Source of the DNA: Owenia fusiformis
Lineage: Eukaryota > Annelida > Polychaeta > Sabellida > Oweniidae
NCBI GenBank assembly: GCA_903813345.2
Contig: CAIIXF020000001.1
Coordinates: forward strand, 11,073,598 to 11,137,597
Length of the DNA: 64,000 bases
Direction: 5' to 3'
The translations under genes and the position numbers were made by a program. Under the pieces are notes generated by a model. The model was not told where the DNA came from. It saw nothing but the letters and a program-made list of their open reading frames with translations, and made no database searches. Shown piece after piece: positions 47,213 to 62,200 of this stretch. How positions within the stretch are numbered: position 1 is the first letter of the stretch; each line of letters starts with the position of its first letter.

Positions 47213-50200
47213 ATGAGGACTTGGAATTTAGTAACGTTATTATTTGTTGTGTATTTATTTATATCTGTCCCTCCCTGGCTTGTTACGACGCCTGCAGTCC
47301 TCGGTGAAGACATCACATATACCAATAAAACTAAAAATCAATCGGTGAGTATAAAAATAACTTTGAATGGTCAAATCTGGAATTTTGACATACAGCTAGA
47401 ATTATTTAAAAGGGAAAAAAATTATTTTTTTGGTTGCATAATCTCGTTTATTTGCCAGGCAAAACTAATCATTTAATTAAACCCAGTCGTTATTTTCATT
47501 ATCTTATTAGCCAGGACCTATATTATGATAAAATATGTACGTATATAAATAGAATATTAGGCATAGTAAATGTATATTCATTAAACGTATGCTGTAGAAG
47601 GGAGTTGGGGGGGGGGGGGCTGTTTACAAGTATTGTAGAATATCATGAATAAATCGGACAAAACCACATCTATCAAATAACTCCAGATTATGATAGAAAA
47701 GTAAAATATATAAAAGTTTTTATGAGCCATTAAATTGAACTTTTGGCATTCCGATAATGTCATTGCGATTTTATAGCAAATTGGACATACCTGTCGTAAA
47801 ACATTTCATTCCGTTGATTTTTATCTCAACGTCCAGTGTAAAAAAGCCCACGGGATAAACGATCACATGTATGTGCATCATAATTAAAACATCTACTCTA
47901 TTAATTGCTTTTGAATTATTAGTGTTTATAAAATCATTTGGTAACACTAGTTTTTGAAAATTTGGATATATTAATCACTACTTGTAATTAATCAAATGCA
48001 TAGTAGTATTTGGCCAACTCTGTACTCGAGGCTTTCGATTGAGGATAACTATTTCTTCCTTGATAAATACCTAGGTGACTTGGCTCACTCTGTATTGTTA
48101 TGTCAGAAATTGCAATGTTGAATGTGTTTTGAACTTTTGATCAGCCATACTATCTCGAGTCTCAATTATGAAAATGTCGTTCCTTCTTAGACCAGAGCTT
48201 TACTATTTACCTGCACACTGTATAGCTTAACATACAGGGTGTCATCACCACTTATCTGTCACATTGTTTTATCCTGTATACGAATAGCACAACCTGTAGG
48301 TCTGTTATGGAGACTTCTCTCAAAACTTTCATTTTATGATATTAGTTTGTGTAGATGTCGTACAACCTGAAAGCAAACATAGCCCCTCTATCATAGACAC
48401 CGCTCATACATTCACTAATCTATCCAAAGATAAAGGACCCATTTGGTGCAAAATTCATGATAATTCACAAACAAAAATTGTTTAGAGTGATAAGCAATAT
48501 AAACTCTAGATTGTTAAACGGGTTCACATTGGGATTAGTTATGTTTTTCTTTATAAGTGACGAAGATTATAAAATAATGTTTAAAGAATTATTTTTCCTT
48601 TGAACATAAGTGCGATCAGAGGACCAGGGTATTACCAGATGAACTTCTAAATGACATTTACACAATACGAAAATTAGGCGCATCCCTCAGTCGTTTTAAT
48701 ATCTAAATGTCGAGTATGAACTTTTAGGCATACTTTATCTGATGAACGGTCATAGTGTTCTGAGATTACAAATGTCCGGATTAAAGCATCGTATCAAGGT
48801 ATATGGCATTTTCAGGCAGCTTTTCAAAAATAATCTCCAAATAACGTGTACTGTAGTCTATGCTTTGGGGGTGCTATACTTGTTAAAGGCTCATACATGA
48901 GTTAAACAATCATCCCAGATGTGCCATTTGTATAATTATAATTTAAAAATTACCTACGTCTCAATTTGAAAAAAACATACACAGATATTTAAGGGCTGGT
49001 TACAGACTCAGACACACCATATTTCCGAACGATTAAAGAGACATACATAAACGCTCGGCACCTCATAAAGAAGTAGTAAATTCACATAACTTAAAGCCTC
49101 TTCTCACAGTCTCATCAACATAAATAATCTTTTGAACCTGACCTCATTTGCATCACCGATAGAGATTAGAAATTGGAGTTAACCCGAAAATCTTCGTATC
49201 CGTATCTTCTATTGCTATTTATCTTCAATTTGGAATTTACACAGATGAATTTAATACAACTCTTGAGCGAAGACTACCTGGTAAAATTGTGATATGCGCT
49301 ACATGATGAACGTTTCCGGAAAGATACGCTATCTAACTAAAATACTGTGAAACATTACATCCAATAAATTACAATCTAATCATTCTCCTCATCTAGTCGA
49401 AGTTAAAAGCAAACTTGACAAATTAATTACAGTTTTAAGAAATGCCTAGAGAAAATTGGCGAGACTAAACACAGCCAGTTATTTTATTTTGCATTTCTTT
49501 TTATTCAGTAATCATCGTGCATTCATACTCGAAACTAGAATTTTGAGATGTTCAATTGAACGTTTCATTGATCTCATAAAGTTCGGATATTGAAAGTCCA
49601 ACTTTAATTATTGCTATTATAGATCGCACCCCTGTAATGTTATTCTCTTTGAAAAACCTGCTTCCGGTAACCACGGTTATTGTTGCCAGGTGATCAGGTA
49701 GATTGACAACAGGTGAGACTTGGAACATCTTGAGTGTGTGTATGTACAGTTTCAAATGACCCTCCCACCCCCGGCACACCCCTCTGGCCTATACCGAGGT
49801 TACTGAATGATCCAATAAACTTGCAGTCCTATCTCTATCAATGGCAACATGTTACTGCCATTTTCTATCCTCCTCGGAATCCCCCTCGGTCCACAAAAAT
49901 CATATTTTCTCAAATATAAACTTTAGAAACTACCGTATCTTTGAAAATAAGTTATGTATCTAACGTTTCGGTCATTTGAATTAGATGTAGAGTCATTAAA
50001 AATATCTTAGAAATTGTAACAACGAGTTCAACCAAATAAAATAATCAACTATTGCCGTACGACCAGAAGACTGAGCCCTTATTCAAAATTGAAAGGAATT
50101 GGATAATAACATTAAAGAATAGAATGATATGGGTAAGGTACATGTACATGGAATATATTGCTGTTATATGCAGGTGATATTCGACATGTGTTACATGTGA

Positions 50201-53200
50201 GGTACTGGGAAGAACGAACCAAGAAATCATCCAGGGAAATCATTCTTCAATTATCATATTCTTCATGCCTTGTCCTGTCCTTGGACAATGAAAGGTTATA
50301 TATTGTATGTATGCAAGTGGTGTACATTTCAATCAAGTATTTTTCTTGGGGGGGGGGGTTATAAGATCAATACTGACACTATTTTATATTACCTATTTAT
50401 TCTTTGATCTACATGATCAGAACGTAGGACGCCTGGACTCAACTAAAATTTCATTTTTTGAATTATATATTGATTTTTTGTTGTTGTAAAACTATCTACA
50501 ATATCATGACAAATGCAGTCCAAGAACATTGCAACACGATGTTTTCTCTTGCATGCTATGTTTTAAAATTCTGTTTCAAATCACTCCCAATGTAAAAGCC
50601 AAGGTATGTGTTGAGCCCCGTTTTCTGATTTAAGAGAAAGACCCTTTCTCTCCCGAATCTTCCAGCCGTGAATACACTCCCCGCTATATGTTTGGCAAAC
50701 AGAAGTTTTCAGTGCATATCAAAGCATGTTAGTGTATGAATCTAATTTTTTCCAATAGTTCGGAAAATTTAAATCGCCAAACATAAACATTGATAAATGA
50801 TCAAAAGTGGGATTTCAGCTTGCTAAACTTATGGAGGGCAGTGTACAACACTAAATATCTTTTTAAATAGTTATCGTAATTTTGTTAATAATTAATCGAT
50901 GACAGTTTATCAAAGATGCACCTAATGTGATTTGAGACTAAAGGAAGTGCGTATGAGTGTCTTCGATCCTGAAACACCTACAGATGTACAGATAACAAGG
51001 TCTGTTTGCCCTAAACAACCTTTAGGATATCTAATATTTGTCAAAATTATTATCAATTAAGCATATTTGCTATCTATTCCCGGATTACCCTCTTAAGAAG
51101 GGACACTCAACATTATTGATGGATTAAGTTATGGTTTATCTTAATAAACAAACATATGGGCTAACGTACAAAGAACTTATGGTTTTGTATGATTTCATTT
51201 ACATGGATCCGAAAATTGGATAAAGATTTCCGACATTTTTTGGTGTACCCATTATTTGTTTATCGTCCCATATGAATTGGTTCTGCCATTTAGTGACACA
51301 AATGTCATTTTAGATATGTGTTGAGACTTGAGAGTACTTATAAATGCATGGAGAGGCTCTGCCTTCATTCGCTTCGCTTGTTGGTTGCAATTGTTTGTAC
51401 ATTAGTTGTAGTTCTGACCGAAATATAAAATGCTATCTTAGCGAATTGAAGTTATGGGAAAATGGATATTGGAAAGATTTTTTCCAATCATTTTGTTGAT
51501 AAATGGTAGCTTTAAAGTGTTTTTATATGGTTTACTTGCATTATCATATCATGTAGAGGTGTAAAAGATTCGGAGAGGAGAGGGTTTTCATAATATTTGT
51601 TTTCCTCCCTTTCTGTTTCTGTGTTTCTTTGGTTTCTAGGGATTTGCTAGTTCGTATGTCACTTGATTATTTTCAATGTTGCCTTTTGTGTTTCCTCGTC
51701 AAAATTGAGTTGTTCAAAAGTCACATAATTTTCTACATGCTCATTATACAGTGTTGTCAAGGACATGAAGTAGAACCAGCATGTAGGATTATATAGCCAC
51801 AAAGGTGATGGGCACCTGCAGTTTCTACCCACGATCTGTATCCTTTCAGGGTCTACATGTCTGGCTCAAAAACAAGGTTAATGATCTAAATGGTTTCTCA
51901 TGTATTTTCAAGATATATCAAGAGGTCTTGTAAGGATGGCAGTGTTTCCGTTAGCCCGAACAGTTAATGTTACGTATAAGACTAAATCTTTAAAAAATTG
52001 TATAATCTTTTTGTTACTAATATAATTACCATAATTTCAACATTGCCCAGTGCTTGTAAAATATGCATTTGAAGAACGTACATTTATGTGTAACTTATGG
52101 TCTGCAGCGAGGAACAACGGGAGTTTTGAAGTGCATTACCGCCCCTCTTGCTGTGCATCACTTCATAATCCTGAAACAAATATAAAATATGACTTGTGAG
52201 TTCAAAGGTTAACGGATTAGGTGATTTCTTTTCACAAATACACCGAAATTTTACGTCAAGTGTGATTGGTTGCTCTACCCGCCACGACTCTCCCTTTTCA
52301 GGGTGTCTGAAACGAAGAAATCAACATAGAATAATTAAATTCACCTGATTAAACTAGAAAATCAAGTAAAAACCAATGGATTTTTAACGCTGGCGAAAAT
52401 CTTTCAATTCAAATTGAAAAATGATTTCCAAATTAACTAGAAACATATGCTTCCTTACGGAGTGAATAAATCACGACAAGCTGGTTGTCATAATTACATG
52501 CTATTAAAATCACAATTATATGCTTGCATGGCCCTCCGTCCCCCGGGCCACGACCATCAATGGACCTTAATGAGCCAGACAACCATCATTATGACACTAT
52601 GCGGTTTAAACATATATTAGTTCAAAAATCAGATGTGTCAAATGATATTTTCTAGTTTTTACAAGAGGATTTTAATATTAAAAAGATGCCAAGATTATCA
52701 TCCTTGACCTAAGGTAGTTCAACGCTCTCCGAAGATGTAAAGCTAGTAAAGCTGTGAAGTCCGATCTTGAAGGATGAATTAATCATCAAATTCAATTTTT
52801 AAACTATTGCTGTATAGTAGGTTCTGCAACATGATCAAATGTAGTTGATAGATTAACACGGTTATTCCTGTTATTTCGTCTCTGTTATTCTTTATCTATT
52901 TTATCTACAGCTAAATATGTGTAATAAATGACCTGTGAACATTCTTTGAAAAATAACTGCCTAAATTAATTATCTATTAGTTTAAGGTGATGTCAGATTG
53001 ATTTATAAGAAGTTCTTAATCGGTAGATTAAAACTTTGCCTGAAAATAATATTTGTTGATTTCTTTGCTAAAAATTAGAATGAAAAAACAATAAAACATA
53101 TCGATACATTCTGACATTTATATTTCCCATGTTTAGTACCAGGTCAATATAGCAATTACACAGTCAAATGTCAAAAGATCCATTTTTCTTTTGTACAAAA

Positions 53201-56200
53201 CTATATTAAACTTAAATGATATATAAAACACATGTTTAACTAACGAGCCTTTAGCCAAGGAAGGTGCTTTAGCTCTTGGCCAAAAACTGCCACTGATTTC
53301 AACAGGTCACGGCCTCCCTTTGATCCTCAAAAATCTTCAACACAACTTTAATTGATATATTTATTCTCATATATGGTAGGTCTAGTATATATGCATAATA
53401 AACAGATTCCCTTTTCAAATTGTAGACTGTGTTTCAATAAAAAGCCGTTTTAAGTAGAATATATTTACGGATCATTATTATGACATATTCTAGCAGATAT
53501 GTATGCACAAGTGATAAGGGAAAGGACCAAACTTGTGACACAACTTAGCAAGAAAAAGAATACATATACCAATAATAAGGAAAACAAAACCCAACTATCC
53601 CAAAATCATAAATATTTGACTGGTCAAAATGATATTTTTCTCAGTCTAATATTCACGATTGTGCAAAACAACAATTCTTTTTCAAATTGGATCTACGTAA
53701 GTCACAAAAAATGTGAGACTGATAAGTTCAACATTTCATAGCGAATACTGAAGTTGTGAGTCTACTACAGTTGACAGACATGTATTGACATTTTTACTTT
53801 CCATTCTTGGCATACATTGACAGCATTAGTCAAACACTTCACGTGCATACCATCTCTATATAGATATGTGTTGTCGTTAGAGGCGGCCAATTAGGAAGAT
53901 CATTAGCTTAAACATAAGTTAATCCTCCCACCACACCCGACAGATTCGTAATATGCTCAATAGCAACACCAGTTAGTCTTGCTTCAAACCCTCGCGACCC
54001 CAGTGTATATGTCACATCCTGGAGATGAAGTAGACTTGATGCACGAAACACTACTCGGCCTTCCCATCCGAAGATGAAACCTTTGCCCTCTTTCTGATAA
54101 ATGCTATTGTTTCTTTGAAAAATAAAAACAGGCCTAGGGGTCTCATACACAACAAAGCTCAATGTAAAAAACTCCACCCGAAATGCAGTATTTGCACTGA
54201 CTGATAACATATACATGTACTTCCCTTTAAAGGTGTCTTTTTCTCAGTGCTTTGCGTGTGTTATCATTTCGTACATTTCTACCGTGTTGTAGTAACCTAG
54301 AACGTCAACATTTAAATTCATTCATCAACCCCCATGAATCTGTTCGGTTTTTGGTAGAGTTGCTCCCTCCTGGATAGACGCGTCTAGTTCCTGGATCAAC
54401 TTACAATTTAAAAAATGATGAAGTATTTTAATTGATTGGTCGACACGGGATGCGTTTGGCTGTTAACACGAGATAATTCGTGTTGGAGTGGATTGAAAAT
54501 AGAGAGGTTATTTACATGGGTGTATTAAATACGGATTTTATACCAAGGGTAGCTATGGTATCTCATGCTTGATGTAAAAAGTAATAAACTACATATCTAT
54601 CATTTTATCGATTATAATAAAGCATTAAAATCACGATTTGAATATTTCAAAAATGTCAGAATATTAAATACGGAAACGACCTGGTGACAGGTGAATATGA
54701 ATTCAATGCGTCGAAGGCCAGGTGAATACGATTTTTGAGAAGGGAATTTTACAATATCACTTTACTTATTCCATTGCGTTATTCATTTGTAAGTGATAGT
54801 ATCATGTATATCCTGCCACTAATTGCATAGATATCACGGTGTATAACCCAAACGCTCCTACATGCACGACGGAGCGTTTTATTACTGAAATTAAACAAAG
54901 AAACGCTCCGGAGTAGGAAAACTGGCTGGCGGGAATGATGAGCCGTCTGACGATTTCCCCAATAATGGGAATAAGAGGTATGAGTTACATATTTCGAGTA
55001 TACAATTCGATGGGTGTGATATTCATGTTGTACTTGGCTGGCTGTTGACGTTTGAAGCTATTAGGAAGAGCTGTACTAAGCAGTATAGTTATCAAAATTC
55101 AAAAACGTATTTGTCATTCTACCGGTAAAAACCTCTTTTGTCGATACATGTGATTAGTTGAGCCAAGTTTAGAGCACCAACGTATATTTTAGTCAAATTC
55201 CAATGCTTCAACGCACCATACATTATCGTAATAGTGATTTGATGACCGAAAATCCAGTCTTAAAAATGATGACATTCTCATATTCAAGAAACGCTCCGAT
55301 CTGGTTAACACAGTGAACTGGAAACGCTCTGGTAGTCTAGATCAGTTAAGGAAATATATAGCTTGCCTTTCCTTTTCAGGAAGAGAAAGAAAGATCTATT
55401 ATACCCCTTGGCATCAAAAAAAGAAAGATTAATTCACATGTAAATTTTCGTTTTTTTTCTTTAGTTTTATTATTTAGCACATATGTAGGCATGACATCAT
55501 CTAATGTAGGCTTAAATCAGCTCGTTGCACGTTTAGCACCACCAGGTTCAGATGTTTCATTTTTGCCTAACAAGTACAACACGTTTTTAAGAGATAGATT
55601 CGATTCGGAACTCTTCTCTAATAATCTGAAAATGATATCAAAACAAAATGGTAAGAGCGTTTCTAAAATTGTGTTCTAAATCGACGGAGCGTTTCGAGGA
55701 AAACAAGCGATTTCTCGAGAACAAGTAATGGATTCGGACTGGGATTTTAGGAAATGAAAATATACGAGTTTTTGATCTACTACTTTAACAGAAAGATTAA
55801 CGTTTTCATAGAAATACTAGTTTAATTCGTAATTTGTGGTCAAATCGTCATCTTCAGATTCGTTCGAGCTACACTACGGAGCTTTGATCAAGCAAATAAC
55901 AGTTTACCACCAGAAGTTGAATAAATAAGATCTTTGCTCACGGTATTGTTCATCGAATGGTACATAATATTTCACCATAACATATGATATGTAAGAGAAA
56001 CGAGAAAAACAATACTGACGGTCATAGTGGAATCTTCATTAGCCGCCATTTTATTTCGCTTCGGAGCGTTTCCGCGTAAATGAAACGCTCCGTCGTGCAT
56101 GTAGGAGCGTTTGGGTTATACACCGTGGATATACATAGTCCATAGTAATAAAGAATCAAAGACGGGAGTACAACAATAAAATCAATTTACAGTTTAACCA

Positions 56201-59200
56201 TAATAACCCCTCCACAGTTTGGAGATCCCCATGGGAGAGAATGTTCACGGGAAGTCTTACTTAATTGTCTCAATATGTTAGTTAATGACATTATTATATG
56301 AATTTGTTAAAATTGCTCAACTTGCACAAGCTTTAAATAATTTCATGGTCAGAAAAATCCAAACTTCCAGTTGCCGAGCTTTTTGAGGGGAGTGTACTGA
56401 GTAGTATCTCGGAAAATGATGATGATGTATAGTTCATAGAAAAATGTACATAAACACATTTCTTTGGAGATCTTGGTTTCAGAGAATAGCCAATACAAGG
56501 AATTTTCAAAGTATAATTTGATCACTGCCCTTGTGTAAGTATTCCTCGTACTTCTACATTTTTCTAACAGAGCGTTGCCCAATGTTTCCAGTCGCTACTT
56601 TATCATCATGAACGAGCCCATATTTCTTCATTTTAGGACCCCATGCATATCTGGGCAATTTTAAAATGATTCATGAAGTAATTTCCCTAGCAAGCAATCT
56701 ACCCCCTGTAACACATGTACGATGAAACAGGAATGAGATGTGTACGAGACATTGAAGTGGTTGGTTAGTCACTAAAAAATACTTGTTAGTCACATAACCG
56801 ATAAATGATCAAAGTTGAGATACTAGACAGGGTCAATTTAGATGACACACCCTGTAGTTGAAGTAACCTTTTTCGTAATGGATGTGGTTCTTGATCATCA
56901 TAATGTAATTTAGATACCAGCATCTAAAACTACATAAAGAACAAAGTTAGATGTGCTAAGAGATTTATTTCAATTAGGTCAATCAAACAAGATCATAAAG
57001 TACACTTTCCCAGGGGCTATAATTAACAAAATATATTCACACCAATTTATGTCCGTTATTCATTCATAAATCAAATTACTTTTGTTCTAATTTTCATATT
57101 TTAGCTATGTTAAGCGTACTACAGATATTTGGAGCCGCTACTATAGTATGGCCATCATCTAGTTCTCATTTGGTACTTGTCATACATATACCTCCAATAG
57201 TTTGATTAAACTGGTCTACCCTGTAGAAGACTGTCACCCTCAGGGTACATTTATTAATCCCAGACCCAGCTGAGATGGTTCGATGGGTTTCTTTCTTAGA
57301 TACAACATGCCTATTGTTTGATGCATTTTTGTTTTTGTTTGATGCATTTTTGTTGTTGTTTGATGCATTTTGTTGTTGCTTTATTGCTGAAATGAAAACC
57401 CAAAATTTAGATTTTATAATATTTTGTATATAGATAGATAAAATTGACGTTAGTATTTGAAATTTATGTTTTCAGCACATAGACACATCAAAGAGTAAAG
57501 ATGAGCCCCCAGAGAGAAAGGGTGGAACACTAGTCGATGTCCTCATAAATTTACAAAAGATAGCAGAAGAAAAACTAGGATTAAGTCATGTGAGTATTTG
57601 TATAATTATGTTTATGTCATATGTATCAGTATATGTAATATATTGACTTGCAATTGAATGATTGGTCTTGCTTCAAGAAGCTGGACCCCACCCCGCCGTA
57701 TCTACTTAATAACAACCGGATGTAACATATATAAGGTGAGGGGGGGGGGGGGGGGTCGGGGTCTTGAGACTAGACTATATATTTCTGGAATTCACTCACG
57801 TGTATATGTATTGAATAATAATCATTTATGGAATTCACTTGATTATTTGCATTTTAATCGCTGTCCTAATATACGTTTTTCATTTTGCTTGCTTTGGAAA
57901 CATGGTAAGTTACTGGTATTATATATCATTATCCAATATCATATAAAATATTCAATTATATGGTTTTTTGGTTCATTAAAAACATCATATTCCCCAAAGT
58001 TCCACTTGGTATTCTTCGACACCATGGGCCTGTCACAAATTTGAGATTCACTAAACTATGTAACTTTATGAATGTTTTCATTTCAGAAACAAGGTGAAGA
58101 AAAGAATGTAAATAAATTTTTCGAAAGTGACATAATATTAAGTCCAGATCAGGCCTCTGTGTTAATGGATGACCTGACCAGTATTTCTAGAAAAAAGCGA
58201 AAGCTCACAGCAGACACTAGAAAATGGTGGCATTTACCCATTCCATTTGCCTTTGATGGCAGACATGGTAAGTTTCATTTTAGAACACTGTGCGGAATCG
58301 TTTAAATACGCCTGAAGTATGATATAGTATAATCTATCAAAGTGACGTTTAAAATGTAACACTGAACCGTTTTGATGGTTAAGAAATGACACGTATAGTA
58401 TGTGTTTACGTAAAAAGAAATATTGTGAAAGGAAAACCTTAAATACAGTAACACCAACAAGAGAGGACTATAGACTGTAGAAATACATATTATTTGCTAT
58501 AATGACGACGGGACACTGGGATGGTTATTTTCTATTTTCAGATGAACATGAAAAACAAGAGATTCGTTTAGCTATAGACCATTGGGAGTCACAAACCTGT
58601 ATAAAATTTGTAGAATATAATTATAATCTTAGATCAACTAAGGATTTTCCTAGGAAAATACTTCTATTCACTAAAGAAAGCGGGTAGGTATTGTTGAATC
58701 TAGCAATGAATGAACGTTAAATATATTTTTCAATTGAACGATTAAAATTTTTCAAATATGCAATCACCTGTGTGGAAGCGTAAAATACCCTGCAAGAAAA
58801 CAACCTCTGATTCCAATTATGACCAAACGCACACAGAAACAAAGTAATTTACAAGTTATTATATCTGTTCCAGATGCTGGTCATACGTAGGTTTTATGAA
58901 TCAAAATATGCAACGAATATCTATAGGACCCGGTTGCATGGGGGTAAGTAACACGTAATAGTAAAATTCATACAGAATTCATACATAATCTCGGAGCATT
59001 ACCACTGCATGAAAACACGAGTATTGCTTTGATACAAGGACATTGGATATATAAAAAAATATTGCATATCTTGGGAGGAGACAGATTTAAAAATGAGTAG
59101 ATATAACGATTATAAATAGAAAAGTGAAATACCATGTCTTCTATAAAGTTCACTCATGTATCGTTGGTAATCATTGTAAAACGTATGGCGAATGTCAAGA

Positions 59201-62200
59201 TCCATCATAATTTCGTTAATACCCACTTTCCAGACTGGAACTATTGCTCACGAGATAGGTCATTCCATTGGTTTCTGGCACGAACAGAGCAGGCCAGACA
59301 GAGAAGACTATATTACTATTCATTATGACAATATAAAAGATGGAAAGGCGTATAACTTTCAAAGAAGGACTTGGAAAGAAATAACTGATCTAGAAGTTCC
59401 ATATGACATAGGATCTGATTTACATTATGGGTCAAAGGTAAGACAACTGATAGAATATCAGGAAACACGAGGGGTAACGAGAACCAACGTCATTTCATTT
59501 TAAAAATATATTCAAGAATCTTTATTTAATTTAGAAATCTCCTATGAAGTGAGACAGACTCATAAATCCATTGACAAATCGGAAAGAAGATCAAGCTTGA
59601 AAAAGTTCCCAATTATCATGATCAAGAAATATGATTACCAACACCAACTTAGAAAGCTTGTTGAAGGTTGAAAAATTACTGAGATAAAAGAAACTGTGAT
59701 AAACCTAGACTTTTTACTTAGACTATACTTTAAAAACATGAATCCACAAACAATATAATGATTTTGAAAGTGTATTCAACAATCATATCATGAAGTGACG
59801 GGATCTCATAGTATGTTATGGTTCTTAATAAGATTGATTGCATTATTTCCAGTACTTTTCTAGTAATGAGCGCTATACTATAGAGACCAAAGATCCATTG
59901 ATGCAGAATGTACTAGGCCAGAGACAAGAGCTTTCATTCTATGATGTAAAACTGGCTAACAATGCTTATTGTAAAAGTAAGTTCATAAAAAAAACACTTC
60001 AAAATACTCGCATTGAGGATAAGTTCATTATATATACACATTGCAGATATTTTTATGTGGGAAAAGTAATGATAATTAAGATGGTGTAGCATTTTGCACT
60101 AATTACATAAAATGCAATAAAACTACACATATACATAGCTCTCAGCTCCATTTATTCAATTAAGTTTTCCTTCATTAACTTATGTACATATCCTCATTCT
60201 GCAATATCTACCTTCTAAGGTGTAAACTACATATTCTCGTTAAACTTAATTACAGATACGTATGTATAGTACTATAGATGAAAATTACTTGTATTTGTTT
60301 CCCACGCACCATGCAATATTCTTTAATGTCAAAGCGGAAGCAGAAAGAGCAACAGAACAAACTACAACTCGTAAATTAAACTCCAACTTAAATAAAAATG
60401 AGCCTCAAAACTAATCTTAGATAAACAAATATCAAACCCTTAGAACGCATAAAACCAGCAAATTAAAAAATAAAGATGTACCTTTGTTAAAATGCACAAA
60501 TGATATCATTGACACAGGTCAGTACTTAATAATATTTCTAGGATTCGTTCACAATTTTTAATCATATTTGTATAGCTCACTGCGACTCCAACCTCCTTCC
60601 ACAAACCTGCCAACGGGATGGCTACCAGGACCCAGCCGATTGTAAACGTTGTCGATGTAGCGATGGCTTCTCTGGTAGATATTGTGACACTGCTGCTCCG
60701 GGAGTAAGAGGTACGATATGTAACAGTTTGGCAAATACTAACTTGATAGCATATGAAACACTTAGGTTTCATCCTGTTGGTAACACTTTTACACGCATGA
60801 ATCATCTCCTCCCCACGTAGTATAAACCAGTTCGAGATATAGTATGCCGCTTCCTCTCGCCATCTTAGAAGGAGGAATAAGGTGAGAAGTCTAAATTTAT
60901 AGCTTTTAGGGCTTGATATCGTATACAGAGTGACCAAAAAACAGAATCCATAACTTTTATTCAAAGATTTGTGGGTTCTGTTTTCTAGGGTGACCCCGAA
61001 TGTAATGTGAGTAAAAGACACTCCAACAATACATAAACAAAGTAATAATTCTAAATTATGCTTTTTCAGTTTACGAAAACAGTAAAATGTGGAACACATT
61101 TTGTTCTTCTAAGTGTTCCACTTGGGAGGGTTTCAATTATAGAGGTTCATTTATCATTAAAATAGTTGGTCTCGAGACTCTGAAAAGTGTTCCACTAACA
61201 GAAGTGTTTCACTTCTAGAGGTGTTAATCTTTACAGGTTTCACTGTACATCCAACTCCCGCATGACACAATTGATTTGTTTTTAGCATCTTGTGGTGGTG
61301 TAGTGTATGCTGGAACTGGCGTCATATACTCACCAGGCTACCCAAACTATCTCTATAAAACTGGTCAGAAATGTAGTTGGCTCATCAAGGCTCCTATTGG
61401 AAAACACATCTATCTACGCTTCCAAGACAAGTTCGACCTAACCTGTGACCCTGACCTTTGTAAAGACTTTGTGGAGGTCAGATATAGGTCAAATCTCGGC
61501 GCCACTGGTGCAAGGTAATATAATTGTAATTTCAAAATCAATAAATGTATCTGATATTTTGAGTTTATGTACAAAAAGGTGTAATTGAGCATGGACTATA
61601 AAGGAATCAGTGTAGAAAGTGAGTTCGCAAAATCAACATTGAATTAATGTTATTAAAAATGTGTGTTTCCAATATTTATAGGTTCTGCTGTTCTAATCTT
61701 CCGGATATAACAGTGAGATCTGATACAAACGAGATGATGGTCCTTTTTAGATCCTTTGTTGGAAACAGGGTCGGATTTAAAGCAATGTATTTTACAGGTA
61801 CGAAATAAATATAAGTTTGAAATATCAAAATAAAAAAAGTCATGAAAACGATTGAGAGCTACTATTAGATCTTTTTTTTATAATATATACTCTTATGTGA
61901 TTATGTTTAGATACATGTGGTGGATGCGGATCCAAGTACCCGTCATTACAGGAGCCATGCCATAGAAGCAAGGAATACAGATGTACCAGAACGTGGAACA
62001 CTAAATATACCGTTCAGTGTCCATCTTGGTGGAGAACTCCCAATTGTGGAACAAAGTAAAAATGTTATATAATCACAGATAAATGTAACAAAAAAGAAAT
62101 GATCTGAAATGAAATGTAAAATAGAAAGGAAAGAAGCTAACTTAACCCTTAAGTCTGAATATTTATAGTCTGGTGAATATTCAGTAAATAATTCTTTAAT

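Noticed and set aside
60506-61099. 197-residue open frame on the minus strand
   Set aside because: It overlaps the EGF-encoding exon 8 of the astacin gene in reverse and runs on into intron and MITE sequence. The plus strand has correct splice sites and domain residues, so this frame is a shadow.
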